A stretch of 60,749 bases of DNA from Rickettsiales bacterium (GTDB lineage: Bacteria > Pseudomonadota > Alphaproteobacteria > Rickettsiales > CANDYO01), in the NCBI GenBank assembly GCA_025210695.1, contig JAOARE010000033.1:1-60749 (forward strand). Reading direction: 5' to 3'. Below the pieces are notes generated by a model. It made no database searches. It was not told the DNA's origin and saw nothing but the letters and a program-made list of their open reading frames with translations. Shown here in pieces: positions 45,794 to 55,001 of this stretch (the first letter of the stretch is position 1; every line of letters begins with the position of its first letter). A program made the position numbers and the translations under genes.

Positions 45794-46029
45794 TACTCCT
45801 TTAAATTATTTTCTAATTCAGCAATTCTTTTTTTTAGCTTTTCTTGTTCTAAACAATATTTTTTAAGCATTTTTTGAACAACTTCAAACTCTTCCCTTTT
45901 AACCAAATCCATTTTGCTAAGATAGTTCATTATTCTATCATCTAATTCTGCCTTAGCATCGCTTACCACTCCACCAACAGCTGAAAAAGCACTATTCACT
46001 ACTTTTGTAAAATCTGAAGAATTGCTCAT
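45793..46029 (-). CDS. ubiK: UbiK/BMFP accessory protein (DUF526)
   Basis: The 78-residue protein matches the short two-part UbiK family, an accessory factor for ubiquinone synthesis. An amphipathic N-terminal half is followed by a C-terminal coiled coil (LVKREEFEVVQKMLKKYCLEQE). Divergent placement from lgt is a common alphaproteobacterial arrangement. It is followed by the Lys-tailed membrane gene. Confidence 0.8.
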   Translation of the reverse strand: MSNSSDFTKVVNSAFSAVGGVVSDAKAELDDRIMNYLSKMDLVKREEFEVVQKMLKKYCLEQEKLKKRIAELENNLKE

Positions 46030-46096
46030 AATTTTCTCCCATTATTAAATATATAATATATTATAATATAAAAATATCAAAACACTTAATTAACCA

Positions 46097-46891
46097 ATGG
46101 CATTTATTTTTCCTAATATTGATCCTGTAATATTATCAATAAGCAACACCCCTTTAAAAATAACCTGGTATTCTTTGTCATATTTGGCAGGTATTTTACT
46201 GTCTTGGATATATATTAAACACCTAAATAAACTCAACAAAACCAATCCGTTAGAAACTAAAAAAATTGATGATCTTATCACTTATATCATAATAGGAATT
46301 ATTATTGGTGGACGTTTAGGATATGTTTTATTTTATGACTTTTTCTTATATTTAAGCAATCCATTACAAATTCTTCGAACCTGGGAAGGTGGCATGTCTT
46401 TCCACGGCGGTCTGCTGGGGGTAATTATTGCTTCATACATTTTTTGTAGAATACATAAAGTAGAATTCTTTAGAGTTATGGATTTACTAGCCTGCGCCAC
46501 GCCCATTGGTTTATTTCTAGGACGTATTGCAAATTTTATTAATGGAGAATTATATGGGCGAACCACTGAAGTAGCTTGGGGAGTAATTTTTCCTAACCAA
46601 ATTCTTCCTCGTCATCCTAGTCAATTATATGAATCATTGCTTGAAGGCCTAATACTATTTCTAATTTTATTTTTCTTATATGATAAAATTCGTAAGTTTA
46701 AAGGTATGGCATCTGGTCTATTTTTACTTTTATACTCTTTATTTCGTGGATTGATTGAAAACTATCGAGAACCAGATTTACATATAGGGTTTGTCTTTGC
46801 TAAGATTACCATGGGACAATTACTTTCTATCCCCATGATACTAGCAGGATCATATATAATATATTACAGCATAAAGCATAAGCAAAAATGA
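46097..46891 (+). CDS. lgt: Prolipoprotein diacylglyceryl transferase
   Basis: Lgt transfers diacylglycerol to the lipobox Cys of prolipoproteins in the inner membrane. The 264-residue protein has about seven helices, the N-terminal ITWYSLSYLAGI, GGRLGYVLFYD, GMSFHGGLLG, the signature GRIANFINGELYGR and C-terminal LFRGLIENYREPD. It overlaps midA by 4 bases. The gene set lgt-midA with divergent ubiK is typical of the group. Confidence 0.95.
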   Translation: MAFIFPNIDPVILSISNTPLKITWYSLSYLAGILLSWIYIKHLNKLNKTNPLETKKIDDLITYIIIGIIIGGRLGYVLFYDFFLYLSNPLQILRTWEGGMSFHGGLLGVIIASYIFCRIHKVEFFRVMDLLACATPIGLFLGRIANFINGELYGRTTEVAWGVIFPNQILPRHPSQLYESLLEGLILFLILFFLYDKIRKFKGMASGLFLLLYSLFRGLIENYREPDLHIGFVFAKITMGQLLSIPMILAGSYIIYYSIKHKQK

Positions 46892-48009
46892 AAATTATAG
46901 GAAATCTCAGACAAGCAATTCAAGATTATGGCTCAATCACCATGGCACAGTTCATGAGTGAGGCCATGTATAATCTCAATGAAGGATACTATATTCAACA
47001 TACCCCTATTGGCAAAGATGGAGATTTTGTTACCTCTCCAGAAATAAGCCAATTATTTGGTGAAATGCTTGGGATATATGTAGTTGATTCATGGATAAAA
47101 CTAGGTAGCCCTGATAAATTTAACCTGGTAGAATTAGGTCCAGGACGCGCTACCTTAATGGAAGACTTACTGAGAGCCACAAAACATATAGAAAATTTTC
47201 ATCAAACTCTTAATATTCATTTTCTTGAAACTAATAAGCGCCTAATTGAAATTCAAAAGCAACGCCTTGACGCCTATAATATTTTTTGTAAATGGCATAA
47301 TAGCATTTATTCTCTACCTAATGATTTACCTATTGTTGTTTTAGCTAATGAATTTTTTGATTGCCTCCCCATTAACCAATACGTTAAAGAGAAAGATGTT
47401 TGGTATGAGCGCTCAGTCACCTTAAATCTTGAGGAATACAATATAATAAAAACAGTCATTCCAGACAGCTTAAGCAATTCTTTAAATGAAGAACATCCTA
47501 ATAGCCAAGATTTATCTATTGTTGAAATATGCTATCCAGCTCTAGAAATTATTCAACATCTAGCAGAAATTTTTAAAAAAACTCCAGGATATCTATTAGC
47601 TATTGATTATGGATATGATATAAATCCATTAGAAAGAACTGCTTATAATTACACTCTTCAAGCAATTAAAGACCATAAATATCATCCAATCTTTAATGAT
47701 ATTGGAAGAGCGGATCTAACAGCCCATGTAGACTTTTTTGCTCTTAAAAAATCTGCTTTGGCTAATAATTGCAAAACATATGGCAGTGTTCCTCAAGGAG
47801 AACTCTTAAAAAATCTTGGCATTCATATTCGCGCTGAAATGCTTAAGAAAAATGCCAGCCCCGAAGTACAAAAAGATATTGACTCAAGGCTAAACCGCCT
47901 AATTCACCCAAAACAAATGGGAGAATTATTTAAAGCCATAGCAATTTATAGCAAAAAACTCCCCGTCCCTATAGGATTCGAGGCCTCCAGCTTAATTTCT
48001 AATACTTAA
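46888..48009 (+). CDS. NDUFAF7/MidA-like SAM-dependent methyltransferase
   Basis: The 373-residue protein is a DUF185-type class I methyltransferase related to mitochondrial NDUFAF7, which methylates an Arg of a complex I subunit. Seen: the N-terminal ITMAQFMSEAMYNLNEGYY, DFVTSPEISQLFGEMLG, the SAM-binding VELGPGRATLMEDLL, VLANEFFDCLPI and the C-terminal LIHPKQMGELFKAIAI. The start overlaps the lgt stop. Together with the zf-CHCC protein at 6057-6218 it supports a classical complex I in this organism. Confidence 0.92.
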   Translation: MKIIGNLRQAIQDYGSITMAQFMSEAMYNLNEGYYIQHTPIGKDGDFVTSPEISQLFGEMLGIYVVDSWIKLGSPDKFNLVELGPGRATLMEDLLRATKHIENFHQTLNIHFLETNKRLIEIQKQRLDAYNIFCKWHNSIYSLPNDLPIVVLANEFFDCLPINQYVKEKDVWYERSVTLNLEEYNIIKTVIPDSLSNSLNEEHPNSQDLSIVEICYPALEIIQHLAEIFKKTPGYLLAIDYGYDINPLERTAYNYTLQAIKDHKYHPIFNDIGRADLTAHVDFFALKKSALANNCKTYGSVPQGELLKNLGIHIRAEMLKKNASPEVQKDIDSRLNRLIHPKQMGELFKAIAIYSKKLPVPIGFEASSLISNT

Positions 48010-48016
48010 ATTATAA

Positions 48017-48841
48017 TTAAGCCATTTTAGCAATTTTATCAAATTCAACTAGCTTAGACACCAATTTAGGCATGTTTTTTAAATGCACCATGCAAGGTCC
48101 ATCACTAGGCGAATTATCTGGATCTTGATGAGTTTCCATAAACACTGCCGCAACTCCAACTGCCACAGCAGCTTTTGCTAAAACCTCAACAAATTCTCTC
48201 TGTCCTCCACTGGATCCACCTTGTCCTCCTGGCTGTTGCACAGAATGAGTAGCATCGAATATAACAGGATAATTCGTTTTCTTCATAATAGGCAATGAAC
48301 GCATATCAGAAACCAAAGTATTATAACCAAAAGATGTACCACGCTCAGTAAGCATAATATTGTTATTATCACATGACTCTATCTTAGCAACAATATTAGT
48401 CGCATCCCAAGGGGCAATAAATTGCCCTTTCTTTACATTAACAACTTTACCAGTTTTAGCAGCAGCAACAAGTAAATCTGTTTGACGACATAACAAAGCA
48501 GGGATTTGAAGAATATCAACAGACCTTCCAACAATAGCACATTGTTCCTCTGTATGAACGTCTGTTAATACCGGACAGCCAAATGTTTCTCTCACCTCTT
48601 CTAAAATCGGTAATCCACTAGCTAATCCCACTCCTCTTTTTCCTTCAATACTTGTGCGATTAGCTTTATCAAAAGAAGATTTATAAACAAATCCAATATT
48701 CATCTCCTTAGCGATATAAGATAATGCTTCTGCCATTTCAAGAGCGTGCTGACGAGACTCAATCTGACATGGTCCAGCAATTAAAACAAATGGCAAATCA
48801 TTTCCAAATGTCACATTACCAACTTTAATATGTTTATGCAT
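48017..48841 (-). CDS. kdsA: 3-deoxy-8-phosphooctulonate synthase
   Basis: KdsA condenses arabinose 5-phosphate with PEP to Kdo 8-phosphate, the first step to the LPS core sugar. The 274-residue TIM-barrel has [31 protein letters not shown] [47 protein letters not shown] and [11 protein letters not shown]. Kdo synthesis implies an LPS-bearing outer membrane and excludes Anaplasmataceae-like biology. It follows glnA by 9 bases and converges with midA. Confidence 0.95.
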   Translation of the reverse strand: MHKHIKVGNVTFGNDLPFVLIAGPCQIESRQHALEMAEALSYIAKEMNIGFVYKSSFDKANRTSIEGKRGVGLASGLPILEEVRETFGCPVLTDVHTEEQCAIVGRSVDILQIPALLCRQTDLLVAAAKTGKVVNVKKGQFIAPWDATNIVAKIESCDNNNIMLTERGTSFGYNTLVSDMRSLPIMKKTNYPVIFDATHSVQQPGGQGGSSGGQREFVEVLAKAAVAVGVAAVFMETHQDPDNSPSDGPCMVHLKNMPKLVSKLVEFDKIAKMA

Positions 48842-48850
48842 AAGATTCCT

Positions 48851-50284
48851 CTAGCTACTATAATATAATTTATATTCTGCAGGATGTGGTGATTGTTCCA
48901 CCTCTGCAACTTCTGTCATTTTTAACTTAATATAAGCATCTATCTGATCATCAGTAAACACTCCACCCACTTTTAAAAATTCTCTGTCTTCCGAAAGACT
49001 GGATAGAGATTCTTTCAATGAATAACTCACTGTGCTAATTTTTGCTAATTCTTCTTCTGGTAATTGATATAGATTCTTTTCACTTGCTTCACCAGGATGG
49101 ATCTTATTTTTAATACCATCAAGTCCTGCCATTAACATCGCAGCAAATGCATAATATGGGTTAGCTGTAGGATCAGGAAAACGTACTTCAATTCTCTTCT
49201 CTTTAGCAGAATGAACATAAGGAACTCTAATTGATGCTGAACGATTACGCGAAGAATAAGCAAGTAATACTGGAGCTTCAAATCCTGGAACCAATCTTTT
49301 ATAGCTATTGGTAGATGGATTAGTAAATGCATTAATTGCCTTAGCATGCTTAATTATTCCACCAATATAATATAAACATTCATCTGATAATTCTGCATAT
49401 TTATCTCCAGAAAATAATGGCTTACCATCTTTCCAAAGAGATTGATGAACATGCATTCCAGAACCATTATCTCCAAGAATTGGTTTAGGCATAAAAGTTA
49501 CCGTTTTACCAAAACCATCTGCTACATTATGCGCCACATATTTATATTTCTGAATATTATCGGCAGTTTCTATTAAATCACCAAACCTGAAACCTAATTC
49601 ACATTGACTCGAAGCAACCTCGTGATGGTGCATTAATGGAGTTATCCCTACTTGCTTAAGAAACAAACACATTTCACCTCGTAAATCATTAAAGTGATCC
49701 ATAGGCATCACTGGCATATAACCACCTTTAACCACTGGTCTATGACCAAGATTACCTACTTCTTTAAATTCACGACCAGTATTATAAGGCCCCTCAGATG
49801 AATCCACTTTATAAAAAGATTCATTAGCTTCGACATCAAAACGTACTGAATCAAAAACAAAAAACTCTAATTCTGGTCCAAAAAATGCCTCATCCGCTAA
49901 GCCAGATTTACTCAAATAATCTTTAGCTTTTTGTAGTGTAGAACGAGGATCTCGAATATATGCTTTTCCATCCACTGGATCAATAATGTCACAAATAAAT
50001 ACCAAAGTTGGATTTAGTGAGAAAGGGTCTATAAAAGCTGAAGATAACTCCGGTAACATAATCATGTCTGAATGATGAATCTCTTTCCAGCCACTAATTG
50101 ATGAGCCATCAAACATCACACCTCTAGTAAAAGTATCTTGAGAAAGCTGATCGATATGATATGTCATATGATGCCATCTTCCTCGAGGATCTGTAAAACG
50201 AAAATTACAGAACACTATTTCTTGATCCTTTTCTTGATGTTTAAGAAACTTACTTAAATCTTTAAAGTCCTTTAAGTGTAACAT
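48851..50284 (-). CDS. glnA: Glutamine synthetase type I
   Basis: GlnA makes glutamine from glutamate, ammonia and ATP. The protein has RFTDPRGRWHHMTYHI, MFDGSSISGW, FGPELEFFVFD, MHHHEVASSQCELGFRF, GDNGSGMHVHQSLWKDGK, NPSTNSYKRLVPGFEAPV, and an adenylylation-type Tyr in EKNLYQLPEEE. I favour ATG 50284 because a GGAG (50294-50297) lies 9 bases upstream; an in-frame ATG at 50299 would add five residues but has no ribosome site. It is the gene after tRNA-Arg and before kdsA on the same strand. Confidence 0.95.
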   Translation of the reverse strand: MLHLKDFKDLSKFLKHQEKDQEIVFCNFRFTDPRGRWHHMTYHIDQLSQDTFTRGVMFDGSSISGWKEIHHSDMIMLPELSSAFIDPFSLNPTLVFICDIIDPVDGKAYIRDPRSTLQKAKDYLSKSGLADEAFFGPELEFFVFDSVRFDVEANESFYKVDSSEGPYNTGREFKEVGNLGHRPVVKGGYMPVMPMDHFNDLRGEMCLFLKQVGITPLMHHHEVASSQCELGFRFGDLIETADNIQKYKYVAHNVADGFGKTVTFMPKPILGDNGSGMHVHQSLWKDGKPLFSGDKYAELSDECLYYIGGIIKHAKAINAFTNPSTNSYKRLVPGFEAPVLLAYSSRNRSASIRVPYVHSAKEKRIEVRFPDPTANPYYAFAAMLMAGLDGIKNKIHPGEASEKNLYQLPEEELAKISTVSYSLKESLSSLSEDREFLKVGGVFTDDQIDAYIKLKMTEVAEVEQSPHPAEYKLYYSS

Positions 50285-50314
50285 TCTTTCTAACTCCATT
50301 TATATAAAGCTCAT

Positions 50315-50391
50315 TGGTGCACCCGAGACGATTCGAACGTCCGACCTTTGCCTTCGGAGGGCAATGCTCTATCCAGCTGAGCTACGAATGC
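50315..50391 (-). tRNA. tRNA-Arg (anticodon CCG)
   Basis: The 77-nt cloverleaf has acceptor GCATTCG/CGGGTGC, a D arm with AGCTCAGCTGGATAGAGC, the anticodon loop CTCCGAA with CCG, T loop TTCGAAT, and encoded CCA (50315-50317). It reads the rare CGG codon and lies 30 bases upstream of glnA on the same strand. Confidence 0.93.
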
Positions 50392-50564
50392 TTCAATAAC
50401 TCACATATAGGGTAGTGTATTTCATTGAATATAGCAATATAATTTGCTCCATATCAAAGCCTTCAATTATAAAACAGCAGTTAAAAAATATTAATATCTG
50501 TTGCAAAGATCAATAAACCATGTTAATATTGTTAAAAAATTATTTACAAATAAGGGATACCTAC

Positions 50565-50831
50565 ATGATTACATATAAAGGATTAAAGTTCATACTTGAA
50601 AACAATAATATATTAGGAATTGCTTTTACAAACACGGGAGAAGCCTTTCACTTTAACGGACCAGATACAAAAATTGTAGGGTTAACCTTAACAATCATTG
50701 GATTATCTTTAGAAAAAGCTATGGAATATTATAATGAAATAACGTCAATCCATGACATAGAATCATTAAAACTAAATGAACTATCGGGAGCAGGTTATGA
50801 ATATTACCAGGATTCTGACCCAATTTTCTAA
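50565..50831 (+). CDS. Small protein of unknown function
   Basis: The 88-residue protein starts at ATG 50565, which has AGGG about 8 bases upstream; the longer frame from 50520 begins in poorly supported sequence. It is acidic overall, with GLKFILENNN, EAFHFNGPDTKIVGLTL and a C-terminal YEYYQDSDPIF. No family is recognised and no signal peptide is seen. It converges with plsY, leaving 4 bases between the stops. Confidence 0.55.
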   Translation: MITYKGLKFILENNNILGIAFTNTGEAFHFNGPDTKIVGLTLTIIGLSLEKAMEYYNEITSIHDIESLKLNELSGAGYEYYQDSDPIF

Positions 50832-50835
50832 AAGA

Positions 50836-51420
50836 TTACTTCTTTGAAAACTTTGACTCTCTACCCTCAATCAAACGAACAATATTCTCTTTATGTTTCA
50901 TTAAAATAAGTATAATAAGAGTAATCATTAAAAATAAATTACCCCCCACAGGCATAGTTATACTCAAAGAAATAATAGCCGCTATTGCAGCAGCTATTGC
51001 AGCCAAAGAAGAATAGCTGGATATTGCAAATGTAATAATCCACGTGGCCATCAGCATTAAAGCAACTTTTGGAAATAAATATAAACCGAGACCTAAAAAA
51101 CTAGCCACTCCTTTTCCACCTTTAAACTTTAGCCAAACAGGAAATAAATGTCCAATAAAACTCGCGCTTCCTACTAAATAATCCATATTAAAGCCTAGCA
51201 TTTTAGCAAGAAAAATAGCTAATATTATTTTTCCACTATCTGCTATCAAAGTTAGCAGAGCCAATACTTTACCGCCAGTTCGCAATACATTAGTTGTACC
51301 AATATTTCCAGAGCCAAGTTTGCGTATATCTCCACGACCTGAACATAAACTAATCAGCAAACCAAAAGGAATCGAACCCATAAAATAAGCTAATATTAAG
51401 ATTATGGCTTCCTCAAACAT
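50836..51420 (-). CDS. plsY: Glycerol-3-phosphate acyltransferase
   Basis: PlsY acylates glycerol 3-phosphate from acyl-phosphate, the first membrane phospholipid step. The 194-residue protein has about five helices and the three conserved loops GSIPFG, GSGNIGTTNVLRTGGK and KFKGGKGVA. It follows mltG by 6 bases in a fabF-mltG-plsY operon. Confidence 0.95.
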   Translation of the reverse strand: MFEEAIILILAYFMGSIPFGLLISLCSGRGDIRKLGSGNIGTTNVLRTGGKVLALLTLIADSGKIILAIFLAKMLGFNMDYLVGSASFIGHLFPVWLKFKGGKGVASFLGLGLYLFPKVALMLMATWIITFAISSYSSLAAIAAAIAAIISLSITMPVGGNLFLMITLIILILMKHKENIVRLIEGRESKFSKK

Positions 51421-51426
51421 TTTTAC

Positions 51427-52404
51427 TTACCTCTTTCTTTTTAATTCTCTGCGATAATGATTTACATATTTATTATGAGAAGCAAGAGTACTTGAAAAAT
51501 TATGCCCCCCTTTCCCATCAGCGACAAAAAATATTTCTTTAGTATTTAAAGGGTGAAGCGCAGCCTCAAGTGATTTAATCCCCGGATTGCATATTGCTGT
51601 AGGAGGCAGCCCCGTATACAAATAGGTATTATAAAGTGATTTTATTCTTAGGTCTTTTGAAGTAATGCTACGCTTAAAAATATATTGACCCTGAGTAATA
51701 GCATAAATTACTGTAGGATCCGCCTGCAACCTTATCTTCTTACGCAAACGATTTACAAATACTCCAGCTATTCTAGATCTCTCAGACTCTATACCTGTCT
51801 CTTTCTCAATAATTGAAGCTAGAATCACAGCCTCTTCTTTATTAGATAAAGGCAAGTTAGCTTCACGTTTATTCCATAGTTCATCAATTATATCCTGACT
51901 TTTATTATAGATACGCTTCAATAGCATCATTTTTGTTTCGCCATAAGTATAGTGATAAGTATCAGCTAAAAAATCTCCATCTTTAAATTTACGAGTTACA
52001 TTACCAATCAACATTTCTTCAGCAATAACTTGATCAATAACTTCTTTTGCAAGACCACCTTCAGGAACCATAAACTTATGAACAATAACTCTCCCCTCAT
52101 GCATCATATCAATAATGTCTCTAACCGAGCTATGGGGAGGAATTTCATATTCTCCAGCTTGCATGTAAGTATCGGGGAAGAATACCCTATGTACTGTCCA
52201 GAAAACCCTAGGATATTTAATAACTTGATGCTTAGCTAATTCTTTAGCAATTTTTTTTACGGAATATCCACGAGGAATAATTAGGCGAACAGCCTTGCTC
52301 TGGTTATTTGGAGCATTTATATAATGGCTCAATTCTAGATATACTAAACTTGAGCCAATCATAGAAATAAATACTAACGTAATTAGTATTATTCTAGTCT
52401 TCAT
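51427..52404 (-). CDS. mltG: Endolytic murein transglycosylase
   Basis: MltG cleaves nascent glycan strands and terminates peptidoglycan polymerisation. The 325-residue protein has an N-terminal transmembrane helix (about 5-24), a LysM-like segment (SVKKIAKELAKHQVIKYP) and the YceG domain with catalytic Glu in VILASIIEKETG and downstream GVFVNRL and LQADPTVIYA. It overlaps the fabF end by 11 bases. Confidence 0.95.
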   Translation of the reverse strand: MKTRIILITLVFISMIGSSLVYLELSHYINAPNNQSKAVRLIIPRGYSVKKIAKELAKHQVIKYPRVFWTVHRVFFPDTYMQAGEYEIPPHSSVRDIIDMMHEGRVIVHKFMVPEGGLAKEVIDQVIAEEMLIGNVTRKFKDGDFLADTYHYTYGETKMMLLKRIYNKSQDIIDELWNKREANLPLSNKEEAVILASIIEKETGIESERSRIAGVFVNRLRKKIRLQADPTVIYAITQGQYIFKRSITSKDLRIKSLYNTYLYTGLPPTAICNPGIKSLEAALHPLNTKEIFFVADGKGGHNFSSTLASHNKYVNHYRRELKRKR

Positions 52405-53656
52405 AACGCTTAAAGATTAAGGAAGCATTGGTGCCACCAAAACCAAATGAGTTTGATAACGCAACATCAACTCGTCTTTCTTGAGCAGTATGAGCTACTA
52501 AATCAATCACCGCCTCTTCAGGAGGATTATCTAAGTTTAAAGTTGGCGGAACAATATTATCTCTCATAGCTAATATAGAATAAATCGCCTCCACGCTACC
52601 TGCCGCTCCAAGCAAGTGACCAATTGAAGATTTAGTGGAAGACATTGCCATCTTCTTAGCATTATCACCAAATAAATGCTGAACAGAGCCAAGTTCAAGC
52701 TCATCCCCCATAGGAGTTGAAGTACCATGTGCATTAATATAATTTACTTGATCTATGTTTAAATTCGCCCTCTTCATTGCCATTTGCATAGCTCTAAAAC
52801 CACCTCTTCCTTCTGGATGAGGAGATGTAATATGATATGCATCCCCAGTTAAACCATAACCAACGATCTCTCCATAAATTTTTGCACCACGTTTTTTGGC
52901 ATGCTCCAATTCCTCTAAAACAAGGATACCTGCCCCTTCACCCATTACAAAACCATCACGGTCTTTGTCCCAAGGCCGGGAAGCTTTTTCAGGCACGTCA
53001 TTAAATCTAGTGGATAAAGCCTTGGCTGCAGAGAAACCTGCGATACTTGCATTACAAATGGCTCCTTCTGTACCACCAGCAACCATAACATTGGCATCAC
53101 CATATTGAATTAATCTTGCTGCATCACCAATTGCATGTGCACCCGTTGAACAAGCGGTAACCACCGAATGGTTAGGTCCACTAAAACCATATTTAATTGA
53201 CAAATTCCCTGATACCAAGTTAATTAATGCTGAGGGAATAAAGAAAGGACTAGTCCTCTTTTCAGGATTATTATTTAAAGTTATCGATGTTTCCTCAATG
53301 GTTGGCAAACCACCAATACCAGAACCAATCATAACACCCGTCATATCCAGCTCTTCTTGGTCTGTTGGAGTCCATCCTGCATCTTCAACAGCGGCAATTG
53401 CAGCAATCATTCCATAAGTAATGAAGTAGTCCATTTTCTTCATTTCTTTATTTGAAAGATAATTCAAAGGATTGAATTTCCCTTCTCCTTCACCATATTT
53501 AAGTTCACCAGCTACTTTATTAGGAACATTGGCTGTATCAAAACGCTCAATTTTAGAAATACCAGACTTGCTATTAATTAACTTCTGCCAATTTTCTTCA
53601 AGCCCAACACCAAAAGGAGAAACAATCCCCATACCAGTTATAACTACTCTTCTCAT
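52394..53656 (-). CDS. fabF: 3-oxoacyl-[acyl-carrier-protein] synthase II
   Basis: FabF extends acyl-ACP by condensation with malonyl-ACP. The 420-residue protein has catalytic Cys in TACSTGAHAIG, His in NAHGTSTPMGD and the second His in SSIGHLLGAAG, plus the C-terminal SNSFGFGGTN. GAGGAC precedes the start. It begins the fabF-mltG-plsY operon; partner genes fabG and acpP lie at 13766-14868. Confidence 0.96.
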   Translation of the reverse strand: MRRVVITGMGIVSPFGVGLEENWQKLINSKSGISKIERFDTANVPNKVAGELKYGEGEGKFNPLNYLSNKEMKKMDYFITYGMIAAIAAVEDAGWTPTDQEELDMTGVMIGSGIGGLPTIEETSITLNNNPEKRTSPFFIPSALINLVSGNLSIKYGFSGPNHSVVTACSTGAHAIGDAARLIQYGDANVMVAGGTEGAICNASIAGFSAAKALSTRFNDVPEKASRPWDKDRDGFVMGEGAGILVLEELEHAKKRGAKIYGEIVGYGLTGDAYHITSPHPEGRGGFRAMQMAMKRANLNIDQVNYINAHGTSTPMGDELELGSVQHLFGDNAKKMAMSSTKSSIGHLLGAAGSVEAIYSILAMRDNIVPPTLNLDNPPEEAVIDLVAHTAQERRVDVALSNSFGFGGTNASLIFKRYED

Positions 53657-53804
53657 ATAATATTAGTCCTCTAAATTAACAATCACTTTAAAAGTAGATT
53701 ATATATTTTAGCTTCTAAAAATCAAGTTTTATTCTTATTCCATCTGATCAAGCACTTTGAGACACATGACAATGATGCAAAAATATGTAATACCTAATTT
53801 TCCT

Positions 53805-54638
53805 TTAGGAAATAAGATTATAATAGCAAGATAATCGACCAAGATACTTATTAACGCTTATAGCCCTGGCATTCATTTCAACATTATGCACTCTCAAATA
53901 ATCAACACCTTGACTTGAGAGATAGCTTGATATAACGGCAGTTTCTATATCCCTTTGTGAAAATGATTGATCTGTAATTAAATTCATGAAAGATTTACGA
54001 GAATGACCATAATATATGGGATAACCTAAATCTACAAATATTTTAGCATCTCTAATTAACTGCCAGCTTTGCTCGGCAGTTTTGCCCATACCAACACCAG
54101 GATCAAATATAATCTGCTCTTTTCTAATACCATTATCCATTAAATATTCAGCTTTTTCTAGCAACCAATTTTTTACAACTGAAGTAACATTTAAATCTTC
54201 AGGAACCGTCCTCTTTGGATCCACATGAAGAGTTACATTATGCATAATAACTAATTTAATATCTGTATCCCTAGCAAGATCTATAATTCTCTTATCTTCA
54301 AATCCACTCTGATCATTAATCCAAGCTATTGGCATTTTCTCCATCAAATATTGTAACACCTCAAAGTTATAGCTATCCACACTAACTTCCACAGAAGAAT
54401 CTTTAATAGCCGGTAAAATTGCTGGCAACACTTTATCAAACCTATTTTTCTCTTCTTTAATACTAGGAGCAACACTTTTAGGTCTGGTAGAAACAGCACC
54501 TATATCTATAACATCTGGTTTTGCTTGAACCAATTTTTGCACTTGTTTTAAAGCCTCTGATGGCTCAACAAATAATCCACCATCTGAAAAAGAATTTGGA
54601 GTTATATTTAAAATAGCTACTAATTTTGCTTGTTTCAT
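53805..54638 (-). CDS. folP: Dihydropteroate synthase
   Basis: FolP joins pterin pyrophosphate and p-aminobenzoate in folate synthesis. The 277-residue TIM-barrel has VAILNITPNSFSDGG, VIDIGAVSTRPKS, VSVDSYNFEV, WINDQSGFED, IIFDPGVGMGKT, YYGHSRKSFM and the final LRVHNVEMN. Two signature positions deviate from the usual GGESTRPG and VNDISG, which might affect sulfonamide binding but not the family call. Its 5' side is the DnaA-box-containing spacer. Confidence 0.92.
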   Translation of the reverse strand: MKQAKLVAILNITPNSFSDGGLFVEPSEALKQVQKLVQAKPDVIDIGAVSTRPKSVAPSIKEEKNRFDKVLPAILPAIKDSSVEVSVDSYNFEVLQYLMEKMPIAWINDQSGFEDKRIIDLARDTDIKLVIMHNVTLHVDPKRTVPEDLNVTSVVKNWLLEKAEYLMDNGIRKEQIIFDPGVGMGKTAEQSWQLIRDAKIFVDLGYPIYYGHSRKSFMNLITDQSFSQRDIETAVISSYLSSQGVDYLRVHNVEMNARAISVNKYLGRLSCYYNLIS

Positions 54639-54760
54639 TACTCAACCTCCCAAAGATTTTATTAATACTCAAATAAAATAAATTATTATATACAATATTC
54701 TTTATAAGAAGCTATATATTATAGTAAGAAGTTAACTAAACAATGAATATTAACTATAAG

Positions 54761-54971
54761 TTATGCACAATTAACTAAATACACGTTTATAAAGCCTTCA
54801 CTTTTTAAAGAGAAATAGATTAGTATTTTAACCAATGCTCTACAAGCCCCAGTTTTACTCATGTCAAGATAATATCTTGCAAACACTTGATTATTTTATA
54901 AACTATCTTAAAGCACTAGTTTTTCTAAGACCTGAGAGCTATACTATAAAACATCAACAAAGTTATCCACA
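54761..54971 (+). other. Two DnaA-box-like sites in an AT-rich spacer
   Basis: Between folP and uvrC (a 363-bp AT-rich gap without genes) a perfect DnaA box TTATCCACA (54963-54971) and a near-consensus TTATGCACA (54761-54769) lie in the same orientation, 200 bp apart. They may be regulatory DnaA sites; two boxes are too few to claim an origin. Confidence 0.45.
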
Positions 54972-55001
54972 TTTTTAGTGTATAAAATTTTTGCAATCAA
55001 T

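Noticed and set aside
54639..55001. Chromosomal origin claim
   Set aside because: Only two DnaA boxes, no CtrA sites of the TTAA-N7-TTAA type, and no flanking hemE or dnaA.
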